36,906 nucleotides of DNA, from the NCBI GenBank assembly GCA_903888515.1, contig CAISTY010000070.1:1-36906 (forward strand), written 5' to 3'. Under the pieces are notes generated by a model. The model saw only the letters and a list, made by a program, of their open reading frames with translations. It was not told where the DNA came from and made no database searches. The stretch is from Akkermansiaceae bacterium. GTDB lineage: Bacteria; Verrucomicrobiota; Verrucomicrobiia; Verrucomicrobiales; Akkermansiaceae. A program made the position numbers and the translations under genes. Of the stretch, positions 24,505 through 34,609 are shown piece by piece; the stretch's first letter is position 1, and each line of letters opens with the position of its first letter.

Positions 24505-25554
24505 TCAAGCGACCTTGATCCTGCTCCCGCCTTCACGGGCGGATTGATAGATCGCCTCGATCAGGGTTACGGCCTTGCGCGCTTCCGGGCCATCGACCAT
24601 GGGCGGGCGGCCTGCGCGAATGGCGGTGATCGCATCCTCGAAGCAACGTTGATGGCCAAGCGCGTGGATGGCCTTCGGGTCGTTGGCTCCAAGGCCGCGG
24701 GTGACGTCGCAGGCCAGCAGAAAGGCGCGGATTTCCTCGTCTTGCGGTGCCGGTTCGGCAAAATCCCACACGCGGAATCGCTCGTCTGTTAGAACCGCCG
24801 TGCCGCGGGTGCCACACAATTGGACTTCGGCCGGGAGGCCGGTGGACGACCAGCAGGCGGTCGAGCCTTCGATCACGCCACGGGCACCGGAGGCGAATTC
24901 CAACAACGCCACGGCGGTGTCCTCGACTTCGATGTCGTGGTGCGCGAGGCAGGCGACGGATGCGTGGACGGCGGTGACCGGTCCGGCGAGCCACAGCAAT
25001 TGATCGATGGTGTGGATCGCCTGATTCATCAGCACACCGCCGCCGTCGAGCGCCCATGTGCCGCGCCAGATGGCGGAATCGTAGTAGACTTGGCTGCGCC
25101 ACCATTTCACGGTGGCTGAGGCGGAGACGAGTTGCCCGAAGCGCCCGTTGACCACGGCTTGGCGGAGGTGCTGGACAGCCGGATGGAAGCGGCGGTTGAA
25201 GATGCCTGTTAGAACGACCCCCGCGGTATTGCAGGCGTGGATCATGGCATTGGCGCGGGCGGTGGTGACTTCGAGTGGTTTTTCGCAGATCACGTGCTTG
25301 CCGGCACGGGCGGCGGCGAGAGCGGGTTCAAGGTGGGCGCCGGAGGGCGTGGCGATGGTGACGATTTCGAGGTTCGGCGTGGCGAGCAGCGCGTCGAGCG
25401 TGGCGTGGGGAACCGCACCGGTGGCGGCGGCGAGAGTGGCTGTTTTTTCCGGATTGGTGCCATAGACGCCGAGCACACGGCAGCCTGGGATGGCTTGGAT
25501 TGCGCGGGCGTGGATTTCCGAGATATAGCCGCTGCCGATGATGCCGAAATTCAT
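24505..25554 (-). CDS. Gfo/Idh/MocA family oxidoreductase (cytoplasmic)
   Basis: A 349-residue NAD(P)-dependent sugar oxidoreductase. The N-terminal Rossmann loop is IIGSGYISEIHARAI. HVICEKPLEVTTARA (about residue 93) carries the conserved E-K-P with the catalytic Lys. The substrate half has GGGVLMNQAIHTIDQLLWLAG with the second catalytic-site His/Asp. There is no signal peptide, in contrast to the Tat-exported relative at 17759-19129. Such enzymes oxidise or dehydrate inositols, amino sugars or rare sugars. It may handle a monosaccharide released by the nearby secreted hydrolase, but it is not in the same operon. Confidence 0.9.
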   Translation of the reverse strand: MNFGIIGSGYISEIHARAIQAIPGCRVLGVYGTNPEKTATLAAATGAVPHATLDALLATPNLEIVTIATPSGAHLEPALAAARAGKHVICEKPLEVTTARANAMIHACNTAGVVLTGIFNRRFHPAVQHLRQAVVNGRFGQLVSASATVKWWRSQVYYDSAIWRGTWALDGGGVLMNQAIHTIDQLLWLAGPVTAVHASVACLAHHDIEVEDTAVALLEFASGARGVIEGSTACWSSTGLPAEVQLCGTRGTAVLTDERFRVWDFAEPAPQDEEIRAFLLACDVTRGLGANDPKAIHALGHQRCFEDAITAIRAGRPPMVDGPEARKAVTLIEAIYQSAREGGSRIKVA

Positions 25555-25870
25555 GCAACCGCAAGCGTGGCGATTGCCTGGGAAGGTGACAAGCGGGAAG
25601 TGCGGAACTAGCTAGCAAGGCTTCGCCTTAGACCCCAGAAACCAGAGACCAGAGACCAGACAGAAAACTTGACCTAACTACAGCATGTTGACTCTTTCAA
25701 GGATTCTAGCAGTAAAAAGGAATACCCCAATGCCCGAAATCAGCCGATTCTTTGAATGGAAGAGAAGCTGGCATGGCGAGGCCGTTGAGATACCAGTATC
25801 CGGGAGCGGCGATCATGACACTCGTGATCGGCATCGGCATGTCGGCGCGCAAAGTGGAGCGCACTTCCTG
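25555..25870. other. Intergenic region with short tandem repeat and an orphan frame
   Basis: Between two minus-strand genes. Positions 25641-25660 contain three 7-bp units (accagag, accagag, accagac). On the minus strand 25840-25706 is a 44-codon frame giving ITSVMIAAPGYWYLNGLAMP; it has protein-like composition and may be the tail of a decayed gene downstream of the FkbM-like gene, but nothing identifies it. The rest shows no recognisable signal. Confidence 0.4.
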
Positions 25871-26623
25871 TTAGACGTACCGTGTGGGATCTGCGAAGAT
25901 CGTGTTGTTGAGTGTTGCGCCGCGCACGATGTAGCCCTTGGAGCAGAGGAACTCCACGATCTCTGATGTCGTGCCCGGCTTGGTCTGCAGAAACGCCTCG
26001 GCGCAGATCGCCGCCGGCTTGTATTTGGCGAAATCAAGCGTTTTGAGTACAGCAAGGTCGAGCCCCTCGATGTCGATCGACAGGAAGTCGGGCGCCCTGC
26101 CGCCGAGGTATTGTTCGATCATTTGGTTGATGCCGATGAGCGGGATCTTGAGTACCTTCTCGACCACACTCTCGGCGTACCCCTGCTGCCGGAATTCGAC
26201 TTGCTCCTTCGAGAACGTGTTGAGCATCGGGTGCTGCTTGAGCACATAGTAGTCGGCCTCGGCCTGGTCGGTCACGCCGACACCCGCCGCGACGACGACG
26301 TCGTTCGGACGGCGCGACTTGAGCCGTTTCACGAAGTAGGGATTCGGTTCGACGAGCACGCCGTGCCCGCCGGTTTGGTACAAGAGGTAGGTGGTGCTGG
26401 CCGCCACCGGGTCAGCCGCGCCGATGTCGAGATAGACGGGTTTGTCGATCTTGAATGTTTTATGCAGCAGGTCGGTGACGGTCAAATCCTCGCCCTGCTG
26501 GGCGTATGAGACGCGTCCCTCGGCACCCAATCCATGGCCCCATATGCGACCGCTTGTCAGCGTGCCCCCAACACCAGCGGCGACACCGCCAGCCGCACCC
26601 ACCACGAATTCACGACGTTTCAT
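25871..26623 (-). CDS. FkbM-family methyltransferase with an N-terminal Tat signal
   Basis: From the ATG at 26623 (250 residues) the protein opens with MKRREFVVGAAGGVAAGVGG, a twin-arginine signal followed by a Gly/Ala-rich hydrophobic stretch. The rest matches the FkbM methyltransferase fold: YLDIGAADPVAASTTYLLY as the SAM-binding motif I region (normally D-x-G-A-N-x-G), GVLVEPNPYFVKRLK as motif II, and FLSIDIEGLDLAVLKTL as the family's D-x-E-G motif. Export of a SAM-dependent enzyme is odd, because SAM is cytoplasmic; the usual G-A-N is G-A-A here. The frame is open to 26893, but those 90 codons are unrelated in character. The stop lies in a GTTAG motif. Confidence 0.8.
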   Translation of the reverse strand: MKRREFVVGAAGGVAAGVGGTLTSGRIWGHGLGAEGRVSYAQQGEDLTVTDLLHKTFKIDKPVYLDIGAADPVAASTTYLLYQTGGHGVLVEPNPYFVKRLKSRRPNDVVVAAGVGVTDQAEADYYVLKQHPMLNTFSKEQVEFRQQGYAESVVEKVLKIPLIGINQMIEQYLGGRAPDFLSIDIEGLDLAVLKTLDFAKYKPAAICAEAFLQTKPGTTSEIVEFLCSKGYIVRGATLNNTIFADPTRYV

Positions 26624-26689
26624 AGTTCTCGATGAATGGGGTGGGAGGTTGCGACCGTATTCATGGGATGATTCTTCCCGGTCAAAGTA

Positions 26690-26821
26690 ACCCCCCCGCC
26701 CGCTTTGCCAAGATGTTTCGGAAAATATCTGAAGGTGCCTGTTGCCTCCGCGCCCGTCCTTCGGGCTGCCCTTGCGGGCTGGCTGTCTCGCTTCGCCCGG
26801 CTCTATGCGGTTCTTGTCCAT
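26690..26821 (-). pseudogene. Possible relic of a CsbD-family stress protein gene
   Basis: On the minus strand an ATG at 26821 opens with MDKNRIE, the hallmark start of CsbD-like proteins, with an AGGAG ribosome site 13-14 bases upstream. After Glu7 the frame diverges into a Pro/Arg-rich sequence. In the neighbouring frame AKRDSQPARAARRTGAEATG is found, which looks like the AK...EA-(T/V)-G pattern of CsbD. I read this as a frameshifted relic. The evidence is a short match and could be chance. Confidence 0.3.
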
Positions 26822-27004
26822 CGACTCGCAGATTTCTCCTGACGTTGCGCGCGGGATTTGGGTTGCAGCCAGGCTTGCCGGCTCGCAATGCACGGCTCTT
26901 TCACCGGGTCGGTCACCCTTCCCGAGTTGGCTTCAGAGGGTAGTCTCTTCATTTTTCACACGTTTTTCCTAGCAAGGTCATCCTTGGCGGACTAAAAGCC
27001 TCAC

Positions 27005-27051
27005 ATGCAATGGCCATGGACGTAGTCTGCCCTTCCGGGTGGCCTTTGCAT
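27005..27051. promoter_or_regulatory. Inverted repeat in the katG upstream region
   Basis: Arms atgcaatggcc (27005-27015) and ggcctttgcat (27041-27051) pair at 10 of 11 positions around a 25-base spacer. Eight bases later a second, longer inverted repeat begins. Both lie within 150 bp of the katG start, so they may be part of a regulatory leader, a terminator of an upstream unit or the end of a mobile element. Confidence 0.45.
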
Positions 27052-27058
27052 CCAAATC

Positions 27059-27096
27059 AGTCTCTGTGTGTTTGATCCAATCAAAACACAGAGACT
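27059..27096. promoter_or_regulatory. Long near-perfect inverted repeat upstream of katG
   Basis: Left arm from 27059 (agtctctgtgt, one extra g, then tttgat) and right arm atcaaaacacagagact (27080-27096) pair over 17 bp with a single bulge and a 3-base loop. It ends 51 bp before the chosen katG ATG. The length and perfection exceed a usual operator half-site pair; a hairpin in the 5' leader or a terminator without T-run are options. Confidence 0.6.
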
Positions 27097-27129
27097 CAAT
27101 AAATGGTAGCTGTACAAATCAAAACCTGA

Positions 27130-29343
<2,214 letters not shown>

Positions 29344-29376
29344 TCGTCGCATAAACGTCTTCGAGGGCTTCTGACA

Positions 29377-29398
29377 GGCCGGCAAAAAACGCCCGGCC
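29377..29398 (+). terminator. Weak hairpin after katG
   Basis: ggccgg (29377-29382) pairs with ccggcc (29393-29398) around a 10-base A-rich loop, 33 bp after the katG stop. There is no T-run, so its role as terminator is uncertain. Confidence 0.35.
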
Positions 29399-29509
29399 GA
29401 TCAGGGCTCCGGGAGTAGTTAGAGACAATTGCCGCGCGCGGTATGACAAAACGATTCGGGTTGGGAGAATCCGTTTGACGGGGTATATCCCACGGCCATA
29501 CTCGACTCC

Positions 29510-29668
29510 ATGAACACCACTTTGCAGCGATGGGGCAACAGTCAGGGCGTGCGTTTGCCCAAGGCCCTGGTGGATGGCTTGGGGGCGAAGGTCGGCACTC
29601 CGGTCATGCCCGATCACCCACACCTAGGGGTTAATGCGTTGCACGTTATACAGAATGGAGGCAATTGA
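29510..29668 (+). pseudogene. Truncated MazE/AbrB-type antitoxin
   Basis: From ATG 29510 the product begins MNTTLQRWGNSQGVRLPKAL then VDGLGAKVGTPV, a clear SpoVT/AbrB-fold MazE antitoxin start (swapped-hairpin barrel: W-G-N-S-x-G-x-R-x-P). After about 32 residues the similarity stops, and the frame runs through unrelated sequence (cccacacctaggggttaatg) to a stop at 29668, just before the next gene. The C-terminal toxin-binding half and the MazF toxin are missing. It looks like the stump left by an insertion or deletion near 29605. Confidence 0.7.
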
Positions 29669-29669
29669 G

Positions 29670-30686
29670 ATGAGCATGATTCGTTGGACCACAGGAGGGG
29701 CAATCGCACTGGCCGTGTGCGTTGTCGTTGCACTTGCCGACCCGGAACGACCCACCACGCCGATATCCAATGCAAGTGAACCCGCGACGTTCCAGGATCC
29801 CGCGGTACCACTTATCGCGTTGCCCGCGAACTTCGCTTCCCGTCGCGAGAAAAAAGAGGTCAAGCTCGACCACAAGGGATTTGCCGAAGTAGCGAATATC
29901 AATGGTCCCGGGTGCATCCGGCATGTCTGGTTCCTTACGGTGAACAATCAGGACAAACTCACCCTCGAGATCACGGTCGATGGCGCGGAGCAGCCGCAAG
30001 TTCGGGCACCACTGGGTGCATTCTTCGGTGTGATGCAGGACCGGGATCCGTACTTTATCGACTGCGCGGCCTTCACCGTTCTGCCGAACCCCGAGGCAAG
30101 AAAGAAGGATGCTCGTATTCCGGGTACGCCCGGGTACAACCTGTTTCTTCCCATCCCGTTCAGCAAGTCCTGTCGGATTCTCGTTCATGGCAATGAGGGT
30201 GCGTTCTTGGGCGCCGTCGTGGACTGGCATCGGTATGAGGCGCTCGCGCCATTAACGCCTTACCGTCTCCACGCAGAGCACAAGCGTTTCGCAACCACCC
30301 CGCCTCGGGGCGGTACCATCGAGATGGCAAAAGTCACTGGCAGCGGCTTTCTCGCCGGCTTTGTGACCGGCTACATCCAGAAGGAAAAGAGCGATATGGT
30401 CTTTCACACAGGAGGAATAAAGATTCTTCTCGATGCCGAGACGGACCCCTACACGATCCAGGGCAACAATGTGGAGGACGACTACGGATTCACGTGGGGA
30501 TTCAACGACCATCAGACCCGTTGGATTGGATGCCCAACCCATGAAAACCGCGGCCGCAAAGATCAAGATGGAGTTTTCTACCGCTTCTTCGGCCCGGACC
30601 CAATCGCGTTCCGTTCATCGATGACTTTCCTCGCGGGAAGTCGCGGAGACGACATGGAAACGGTTGTGTACTACTATAAGAAGTGA
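29670..30686 (+). CDS. Secreted DUF2961-domain protein (GH172-like)
   Basis: A 338-residue protein from ATG 29670, with GGAGG at 29657-29661 as a good ribosome site. The N-terminus (MIRWTTGGAIALAVCVVVAL) is a signal peptide. GPGCIRHVWFL, PLGAFFGV and the closing DDMETVVYYYKK region are hallmarks of DUF2961. This domain has been linked to glycoside hydrolase family 172 (difructose anhydride enzymes), and the family often appears in polysaccharide-degrading bacteria. The substrate cannot be inferred. The gene stands alone between two broken toxin-antitoxin loci. The start overlaps the end of the MazE relic frame (stop 29668). Confidence 0.85.
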   Translation: MSMIRWTTGGAIALAVCVVVALADPERPTTPISNASEPATFQDPAVPLIALPANFASRREKKEVKLDHKGFAEVANINGPGCIRHVWFLTVNNQDKLTLEITVDGAEQPQVRAPLGAFFGVMQDRDPYFIDCAAFTVLPNPEARKKDARIPGTPGYNLFLPIPFSKSCRILVHGNEGAFLGAVVDWHRYEALAPLTPYRLHAEHKRFATTPPRGGTIEMAKVTGSGFLAGFVTGYIQKEKSDMVFHTGGIKILLDAETDPYTIQGNNVEDDYGFTWGFNDHQTRWIGCPTHENRGRKDQDGVFYRFFGPDPIAFRSSMTFLAGSRGDDMETVVYYYKK

Positions 30687-30896
30687 TAAGAAGTGCGGCA
30701 GTCGCATGGGCAGGTGAGTGATGGCGCTCTTTGAAGCGTTGTTCGGGATATGGATGACGGATCAGGGGGCGAGGAAGCCAGCGGAAGGGCAGGACGCCAA
30801 GAACATCCTGGTGGGTCATGCGCTTGAGAGGAAATTGCCTGGCCAAGGCTCTTGTATGTGCCTTGACTGTGTCGGTGGTGGCAATAGGGTGAACAC

Positions 30897-31148
30897 ATGA
30901 CGCGTGTGGTAATCCAGATTCCTGAAGCAACTCCAGTCGCCTTGGGTTTGAATCCAGAGCGGCTTGGGGACGCGCTGTTGCTGGCTGCGGCGGTGCAGTG
31001 GTTCGAAAGCGGCAGGCTATCGAGCGGTGCGGCGGCTGAGCTGGCCGGATTGCCCAAGCCGGTGTTTATGGAGCGCCTTGGAGATTTCGGCGTTCCGGTA
31101 TTCAGGCAGACCGCGGAAGAACTTCGGGAGGAATTTGCAAATGCCTGA
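30897..31148 (+). CDS. UPF0175-family antitoxin
   Basis: An 83-residue protein with GDALLLAAAVQWFESGRLSS followed by GAAAELAGLPKPVFMERLG, the helix-turn-helix-like core of the UPF0175 family. These small proteins are antitoxins and usually sit directly before a DUF3368 PIN-domain ribonuclease. Such an arrangement is seen here: the stop overlaps the ATG of the next frame by 8 bp, but that toxin is cut short. The antitoxin itself looks intact, so it may survive as an orphan or in cross-talk with other toxins. Confidence 0.85.
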   Translation: MTRVVIQIPEATPVALGLNPERLGDALLLAAAVQWFESGRLSSGAAAELAGLPKPVFMERLGDFGVPVFRQTAEELREEFANA

Positions 31149-31224
31149 GGTCGTCTGCAACACCACGCCTCTTCAGTATCTCCAACAGCTAGTATTGCGA
31201 TCAAGCCAAGAGCAGCACCATTGA
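31141..31224 (+). pseudogene. Truncated DUF3368 PIN-domain toxin
   Basis: The frame starts MPEVVCNTTPLQYLQQLVL and stops after 27 residues. This corresponds to the first strand and helix of DUF3368 PIN toxins (V-V-x-N-T-(S/T)-P-L). A normal toxin has about 150-170 residues with three or four acidic metal ligands; nothing after 31224 continues it in any frame. The truncation point also marks the change to AT-richer DNA that continues through the following genes. Confidence 0.75.
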
Positions 31225-31320
31225 ATCGTCAACAGCATAAGAATGATGCGAAAGATCCGAAACCAGAGTCGGATCTTATGCGATCAGCAAGAGCCATCGC
31301 TGAACTTCAGAAATTAACGA

Positions 31321-31836
31321 ATGAATACAAAAAGAGTAATGAAAAATAGTCAGAAAATTCAATGTGTTTTATGTGCATTCTTTATGTTGGCGCTAGTTTA
31401 TGATCATGCTGATTGCCAGTTAGTTCTTTCACCAACAAGTAGGCTGAATAAAGAACAAATAAATAAATTGAACGGGCAGAAAATACAAATTGGAAAGGAG
31501 GCATTTCATGTATTTGATCAAGAAGCGTTAATGGAAAAATCATTGGTCATTTTGAATAATTACAAATTGCCGCTTGCGACCATGGAAAGTGTATCCTTGG
31601 AAGAGGCTTGCGAATTCTTGACTTTGGCTGTACGTGATTTTTACGCGCAGCTTTCGGAATCAGAGGTATTATTTAAAATTAGGTGTGATGAGCAAATTGC
31701 GAAAAAAAAGATCCGATTAGTCGGTAAAAGTTTATTATTAAAGGACATAATTAAATCAATGGCAGACCAGACAAAAAGCTCCGTTGACTGTTGTAGGTCC
31801 CGAGGTGATTTTTGTGGAAACACCTGCAATATTTAA
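31321..31836 (+). CDS. Small exported protein with STN-like domain
   Basis: A 171-residue protein. The N-terminal MKNSQKIQCVLCAFFMLALV (using the internal ATG at 31339) is a signal peptide or anchor. Residues 90-160 have VSLEEACEFLTLAVRDFYA and IRLVGKSLLLKDIIKSMAD, a pattern like the secretin/TonB N-terminal (STN) fold (strand, 'L-x-x-A-L-x-x-(I/L)-A-x-x-T'). The C-terminus has four Cys (CCRSRGDFCGNTC). The gene is much AT-richer than the left part of the window, a sign of transfer. It precedes the transglutaminase-like and RHS-tip genes in the same direction, 127 bp apart. Function unknown. Confidence 0.6.
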   Translation: MNTKRVMKNSQKIQCVLCAFFMLALVYDHADCQLVLSPTSRLNKEQINKLNGQKIQIGKEAFHVFDQEALMEKSLVILNNYKLPLATMESVSLEEACEFLTLAVRDFYAQLSESEVLFKIRCDEQIAKKKIRLVGKSLLLKDIIKSMADQTKSSVDCCRSRGDFCGNTCNI

Positions 31837-31963
31837 GTAAATGTACATGGTGCGCACCGATTTATCACTCTGGGGTCGGTTCCCGCAACGTAACATTTTG
31901 CTCTGAAAGTGTTTGCGGCAAACTATTAAACGCCCCTCTAAATCGCAATGATCAATTGTCAGA

Positions 31964-32944
31964 ATGATGATAAAGCAAACATGCAAACTCCAGATTCTAT
32001 TTGAGAAGGTCAAGGCAAAGCCACGGTCTCAACGGTGGCTTGTGACAATTGGACTCACGGTGGTCTGCGTCGTGGTGACGCTCTCGACTGCCGGAGCGGT
32101 GCAACCGACACACCAAGAGGCTTCGGCACCAGAGAACGCCCAGGCTTTGCCCGCGGTGACCGCTGCAAACGTTTTCAAAGCGCCGACCACCTGCGCTGAG
32201 CTTTGCGCTCTCTCGCCCGGGAATTTGGCGAAGTGTGACATCGCGCTGATGAACCTGCTCTGTGCCGAGGGATTGCGCGGCTCGGAAACCCTGAACATTT
32301 CCGGGTGCCTTGCCACCCTTGACTCATGGGCCGGTCATCTGAAAAACGAGATTGAGCGCAACCTCTACCGGTATCGCGCGGATCCCGGCAGGTTTCAGAA
32401 CTGCGAGGGCCGCTATCGCATGGGCATGTTGGTCACGGTGCTCAAGCAGGATATGAAAGTCCACTACGACGATGAGCGCTCAAATGATGAGCCGGCAGAA
32501 GCATTTTTTGCCGATGCGGGCAGTGTGTTTATCAATGGGATGCTGGGGCCGCGCCGCGCCGGCACCTGTGGCTCAATTCCTGTGCTGGTGGTGGCGCTGG
32601 CACGAAGGCTCGGCTACCCCGTGAAGCTCGTGATTGCCCGCTCACACACGTTTGCCCGCTGGGATGACGGCAAGGACCGCTTCAATATCGAGGCAAGCAA
32701 TGGCGGCGGTATGATCGAGCATCCCGACGACCACTACCGCACCTGGCCCAAGCCCATCACCGAGGAGATGATCGCCGTGGAGGGCTATTTGAAGTCCTTG
32801 TCGCCATCAGAGGAACTCGCCGTATTTCTCCAGACCCGTGCCGTTTGCCTTTTTGTCAGCGGTCGAAAAGACGAGACCAAAAGGGTTTGCCGGAAAGGCC
32901 TGGAATTGTTGCCATCCTCGAAATTATTTAAGTTTGCCTATTGA
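31964..32944 (+). CDS. Membrane-anchored transglutaminase-like cysteine protein
   Basis: A 326-residue protein with one N-terminal transmembrane segment or signal (about residues 25-45, WLVTIGLTVVCVVVTLSTAG). The core has a transglutaminase/SirB1-like triad: Cys202 in AGTCGSIPVLVVALARRLGY, His228 in VIARSHTFARW, and a polar residue (Asn241 or Glu243) in RFNIEAS. Two N-terminal Cys pairs (TCAELCAL, AKCDIALMNLLC) could form disulfides. Ten bases separate it from the RHS-tip toxin gene, so the two are probably co-transcribed. It might process or crosslink the exported toxin (inference). Confidence 0.75.
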   Translation: MMIKQTCKLQILFEKVKAKPRSQRWLVTIGLTVVCVVVTLSTAGAVQPTHQEASAPENAQALPAVTAANVFKAPTTCAELCALSPGNLAKCDIALMNLLCAEGLRGSETLNISGCLATLDSWAGHLKNEIERNLYRYRADPGRFQNCEGRYRMGMLVTVLKQDMKVHYDDERSNDEPAEAFFADAGSVFINGMLGPRRAGTCGSIPVLVVALARRLGYPVKLVIARSHTFARWDDGKDRFNIEASNGGGMIEHPDDHYRTWPKPITEEMIAVEGYLKSLSPSEELAVFLQTRAVCLFVSGRKDETKRVCRKGLELLPSSKLFKFAY

Positions 32945-32954
32945 CCCTACAGCC

Positions 32955-33848
32955 ATGAAAACAATCACACATATTCTAACAATACTGATCGGATTTCTGT
33001 TGTCCACGGTCCCTTGCCACGCCTACCGCGACTTGGAAACGGGCGTGTTCCTCAGCCGGGACCCCGCTGGCCAAGTGGATGGGCCGAATGTCTATACCTA
33101 CGTCCGGCAAAATCCGTGGACAATGTTCGATCCGCTCGGTTTATTTACTGGTTTTGAGTTTGCAACCCAGCACATGACTGCGAAGCAGGAAGTGGAGGTT
33201 TTCACTCAGACCGCAAAAGCGCTTCCTGTAGCGGTGGCTGCAACGGTGGCTGTAATTGCGACCAGAGGAGCCATACTTAAACTCGCCCCCCGAATTGGCG
33301 GAGCCTTAATGAGACCTGCTGGAATGGCAATCGCTACAGATGCTGCTGTGACAGTTTCAGAGACGGTTTCTGGAATTGAAGGCCCGGGGGAGATCCTAAA
33401 CATGGGGGATATGGTGCGTGTGCCTGCCCAAGCGGCGATGCGAAATGCTAACAAGATCGCTGAAGTGGTGGAAACAGGAACAGACCTCGGTGCCCCATCA
33501 GCAAGAGTGACCGGAACTATGGCCAAGGCAGAAGTCGCTGCCGTGAATGGCGAAGGACACTTGGTGCGTTTCGGAAAAGGCCCCGAAACGGCTGAACAGC
33601 TGGCGGAGCAGGCAGCAAAAGCAGAAGCTGCTGGGTTTCCTCACGGAGTTTCAACCCGCCTTAAGGACCGGGTTTCTGGATCAGACAAGGCCCACCGTTC
33701 GGCACCAAAATCATTGGTCGAGGAGGTATTTGACGTTCAGCAAACTGGAAAAGACCCGCTTCACCACACGGTCGTTTTGCCAAAGCCGGTCACAGAAAAT
33801 ATCGCGGATGAATTTAACAAGAAGTTTTCACCCAAAACGGGACAATAG
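32955..33848 (+). CDS. Short secreted RHS-core protein with C-terminal toxin-like domain (polymorphic toxin 1)
   Basis: From ATG 32955 (297 residues): signal peptide MKTITHILTILIGFLLSTVP, then directly YRDLETGVFLSRDPAGQ and NVYTYVRQNPWTMFDPLGL (residues 24-63). This is the RHS-repeat-associated core that in full-length proteins closes the YD-repeat shell and precedes the toxin tip. After it comes a Gly/Ala-rich stretch, then a unique C-terminal domain (HGVSTRLKDRVSGSDKAHRS, KDPLHHTVVLPKPVTEN) that I do not recognise. There are no YD repeats before the core. The gene has its own start and signal, so it looks like a free-standing mini-RHS effector, not a broken end. The candidate immunity gene begins 2 bp after the stop. 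Confidence 0.75.
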   Translation: MKTITHILTILIGFLLSTVPCHAYRDLETGVFLSRDPAGQVDGPNVYTYVRQNPWTMFDPLGLFTGFEFATQHMTAKQEVEVFTQTAKALPVAVAATVAVIATRGAILKLAPRIGGALMRPAGMAIATDAAVTVSETVSGIEGPGEILNMGDMVRVPAQAAMRNANKIAEVVETGTDLGAPSARVTGTMAKAEVAAVNGEGHLVRFGKGPETAEQLAEQAAKAEAAGFPHGVSTRLKDRVSGSDKAHRSAPKSLVEEVFDVQQTGKDPLHHTVVLPKPVTENIADEFNKKFSPKTGQ

Positions 33849-33850
33849 CC

Positions 33851-34255
33851 ATGACTGTATCGAAGCAAAATGGACTCGAATGGCATGATGGTTGGTTGGC
33901 ATCGATCCTGCATTTGGATGATGGCACTGTCTTTGCAGCTTTTGCCTTAGCAGTTAATTGGGATCAGTATCGTGTTCGATTTGGACTGTGTCCAATTTCC
34001 CAAGAACAGGCGGGTTATTTGGTCCGTCAACATGCAACCAACGGCTTTAGTTCTGAGTTCAACAAGACTTGGCAGAATACTCTTTCGGAGTCTCCTTTGT
34101 ATCTGATTGATGAAGTCCCGATCGAAGGCACTGTAATTCATTGTGTCGAGGCAAGTGTGACACAACGAGAATGCATTAGAAATTGTCGTTTGCCTCTGGT
34201 TGAGATTGCATCATCGCCAGAATCTGTTCTCTTTTGGTTGCTTGAACCGAAGTGA
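33851..34255 (+). CDS. Candidate immunity protein for toxin 1
   Basis: A 134-residue soluble protein, no signal peptide, starting 2 bp after the stop of the RHS-tip toxin. It does not match a family I know. Its position, size, acidic character and AT-rich composition fit immunity proteins of polymorphic toxin systems. Trp-rich segments (EWHDGWLASILHLDD, VNWDQYRVRFGLCPIS) suggest a compact beta-rich fold like SUKH- or DUF-type immunity proteins. Confidence 0.6.
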   Translation: MTVSKQNGLEWHDGWLASILHLDDGTVFAAFALAVNWDQYRVRFGLCPISQEQAGYLVRQHATNGFSSEFNKTWQNTLSESPLYLIDEVPIEGTVIHCVEASVTQRECIRNCRLPLVEIASSPESVLFWLLEPK

Positions 34256-34609
34256 ACCCTCCAAGCCAAAACCAATAGCGAAGGCCATTCCAAACTTTTT
34301 GCAAAATGAAGTGTTGCGGGCCGAATTGATATCGTATGGGATTCGCAAATCGACATCGTCGCTATTTTGCTGGATTGCCACGCTCTCATCGGGTTTGGGT
34401 TCCGGTTTCATCGTAGTTTCGGCGCTGGATGATGACGACGCCGGAAGTTGTCAGACGCCATGGGGCTCCGCCCCAAACCCCGGGATTTTGTGAGGCATGG
34501 CAGAGGACTCAAAATGCCGCGCCCATGACTTTATGTTGCCGCAAGCGCCTTGGTGGTCGAGTTGGAAGGCGGCGGGCGCGTTCTGCTCAGCGACCCGGCC
34601 CACGTCTGA
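34256..34609. other. Gene-poor segment between the two toxin cassettes
   Basis: No supported gene. Up to about 34430 it is AT-rich like the preceding cassette; after that it turns GC-rich. Positions 34532-34612 encode, after a stop, a tail VAASALVVELEGGGRVLLSD that may be the end of a decayed gene (an IS66-type accessory protein is one guess). This looks like junction debris. Confidence 0.35.

Noticed and set aside
30718..30900. 60-codon frame before the UPF0175 antitoxin
   Set aside because: It overlaps the antitoxin start by 4 bp, but the product has no recognisable feature and a mixed composition; too weak to annotate as a gene.
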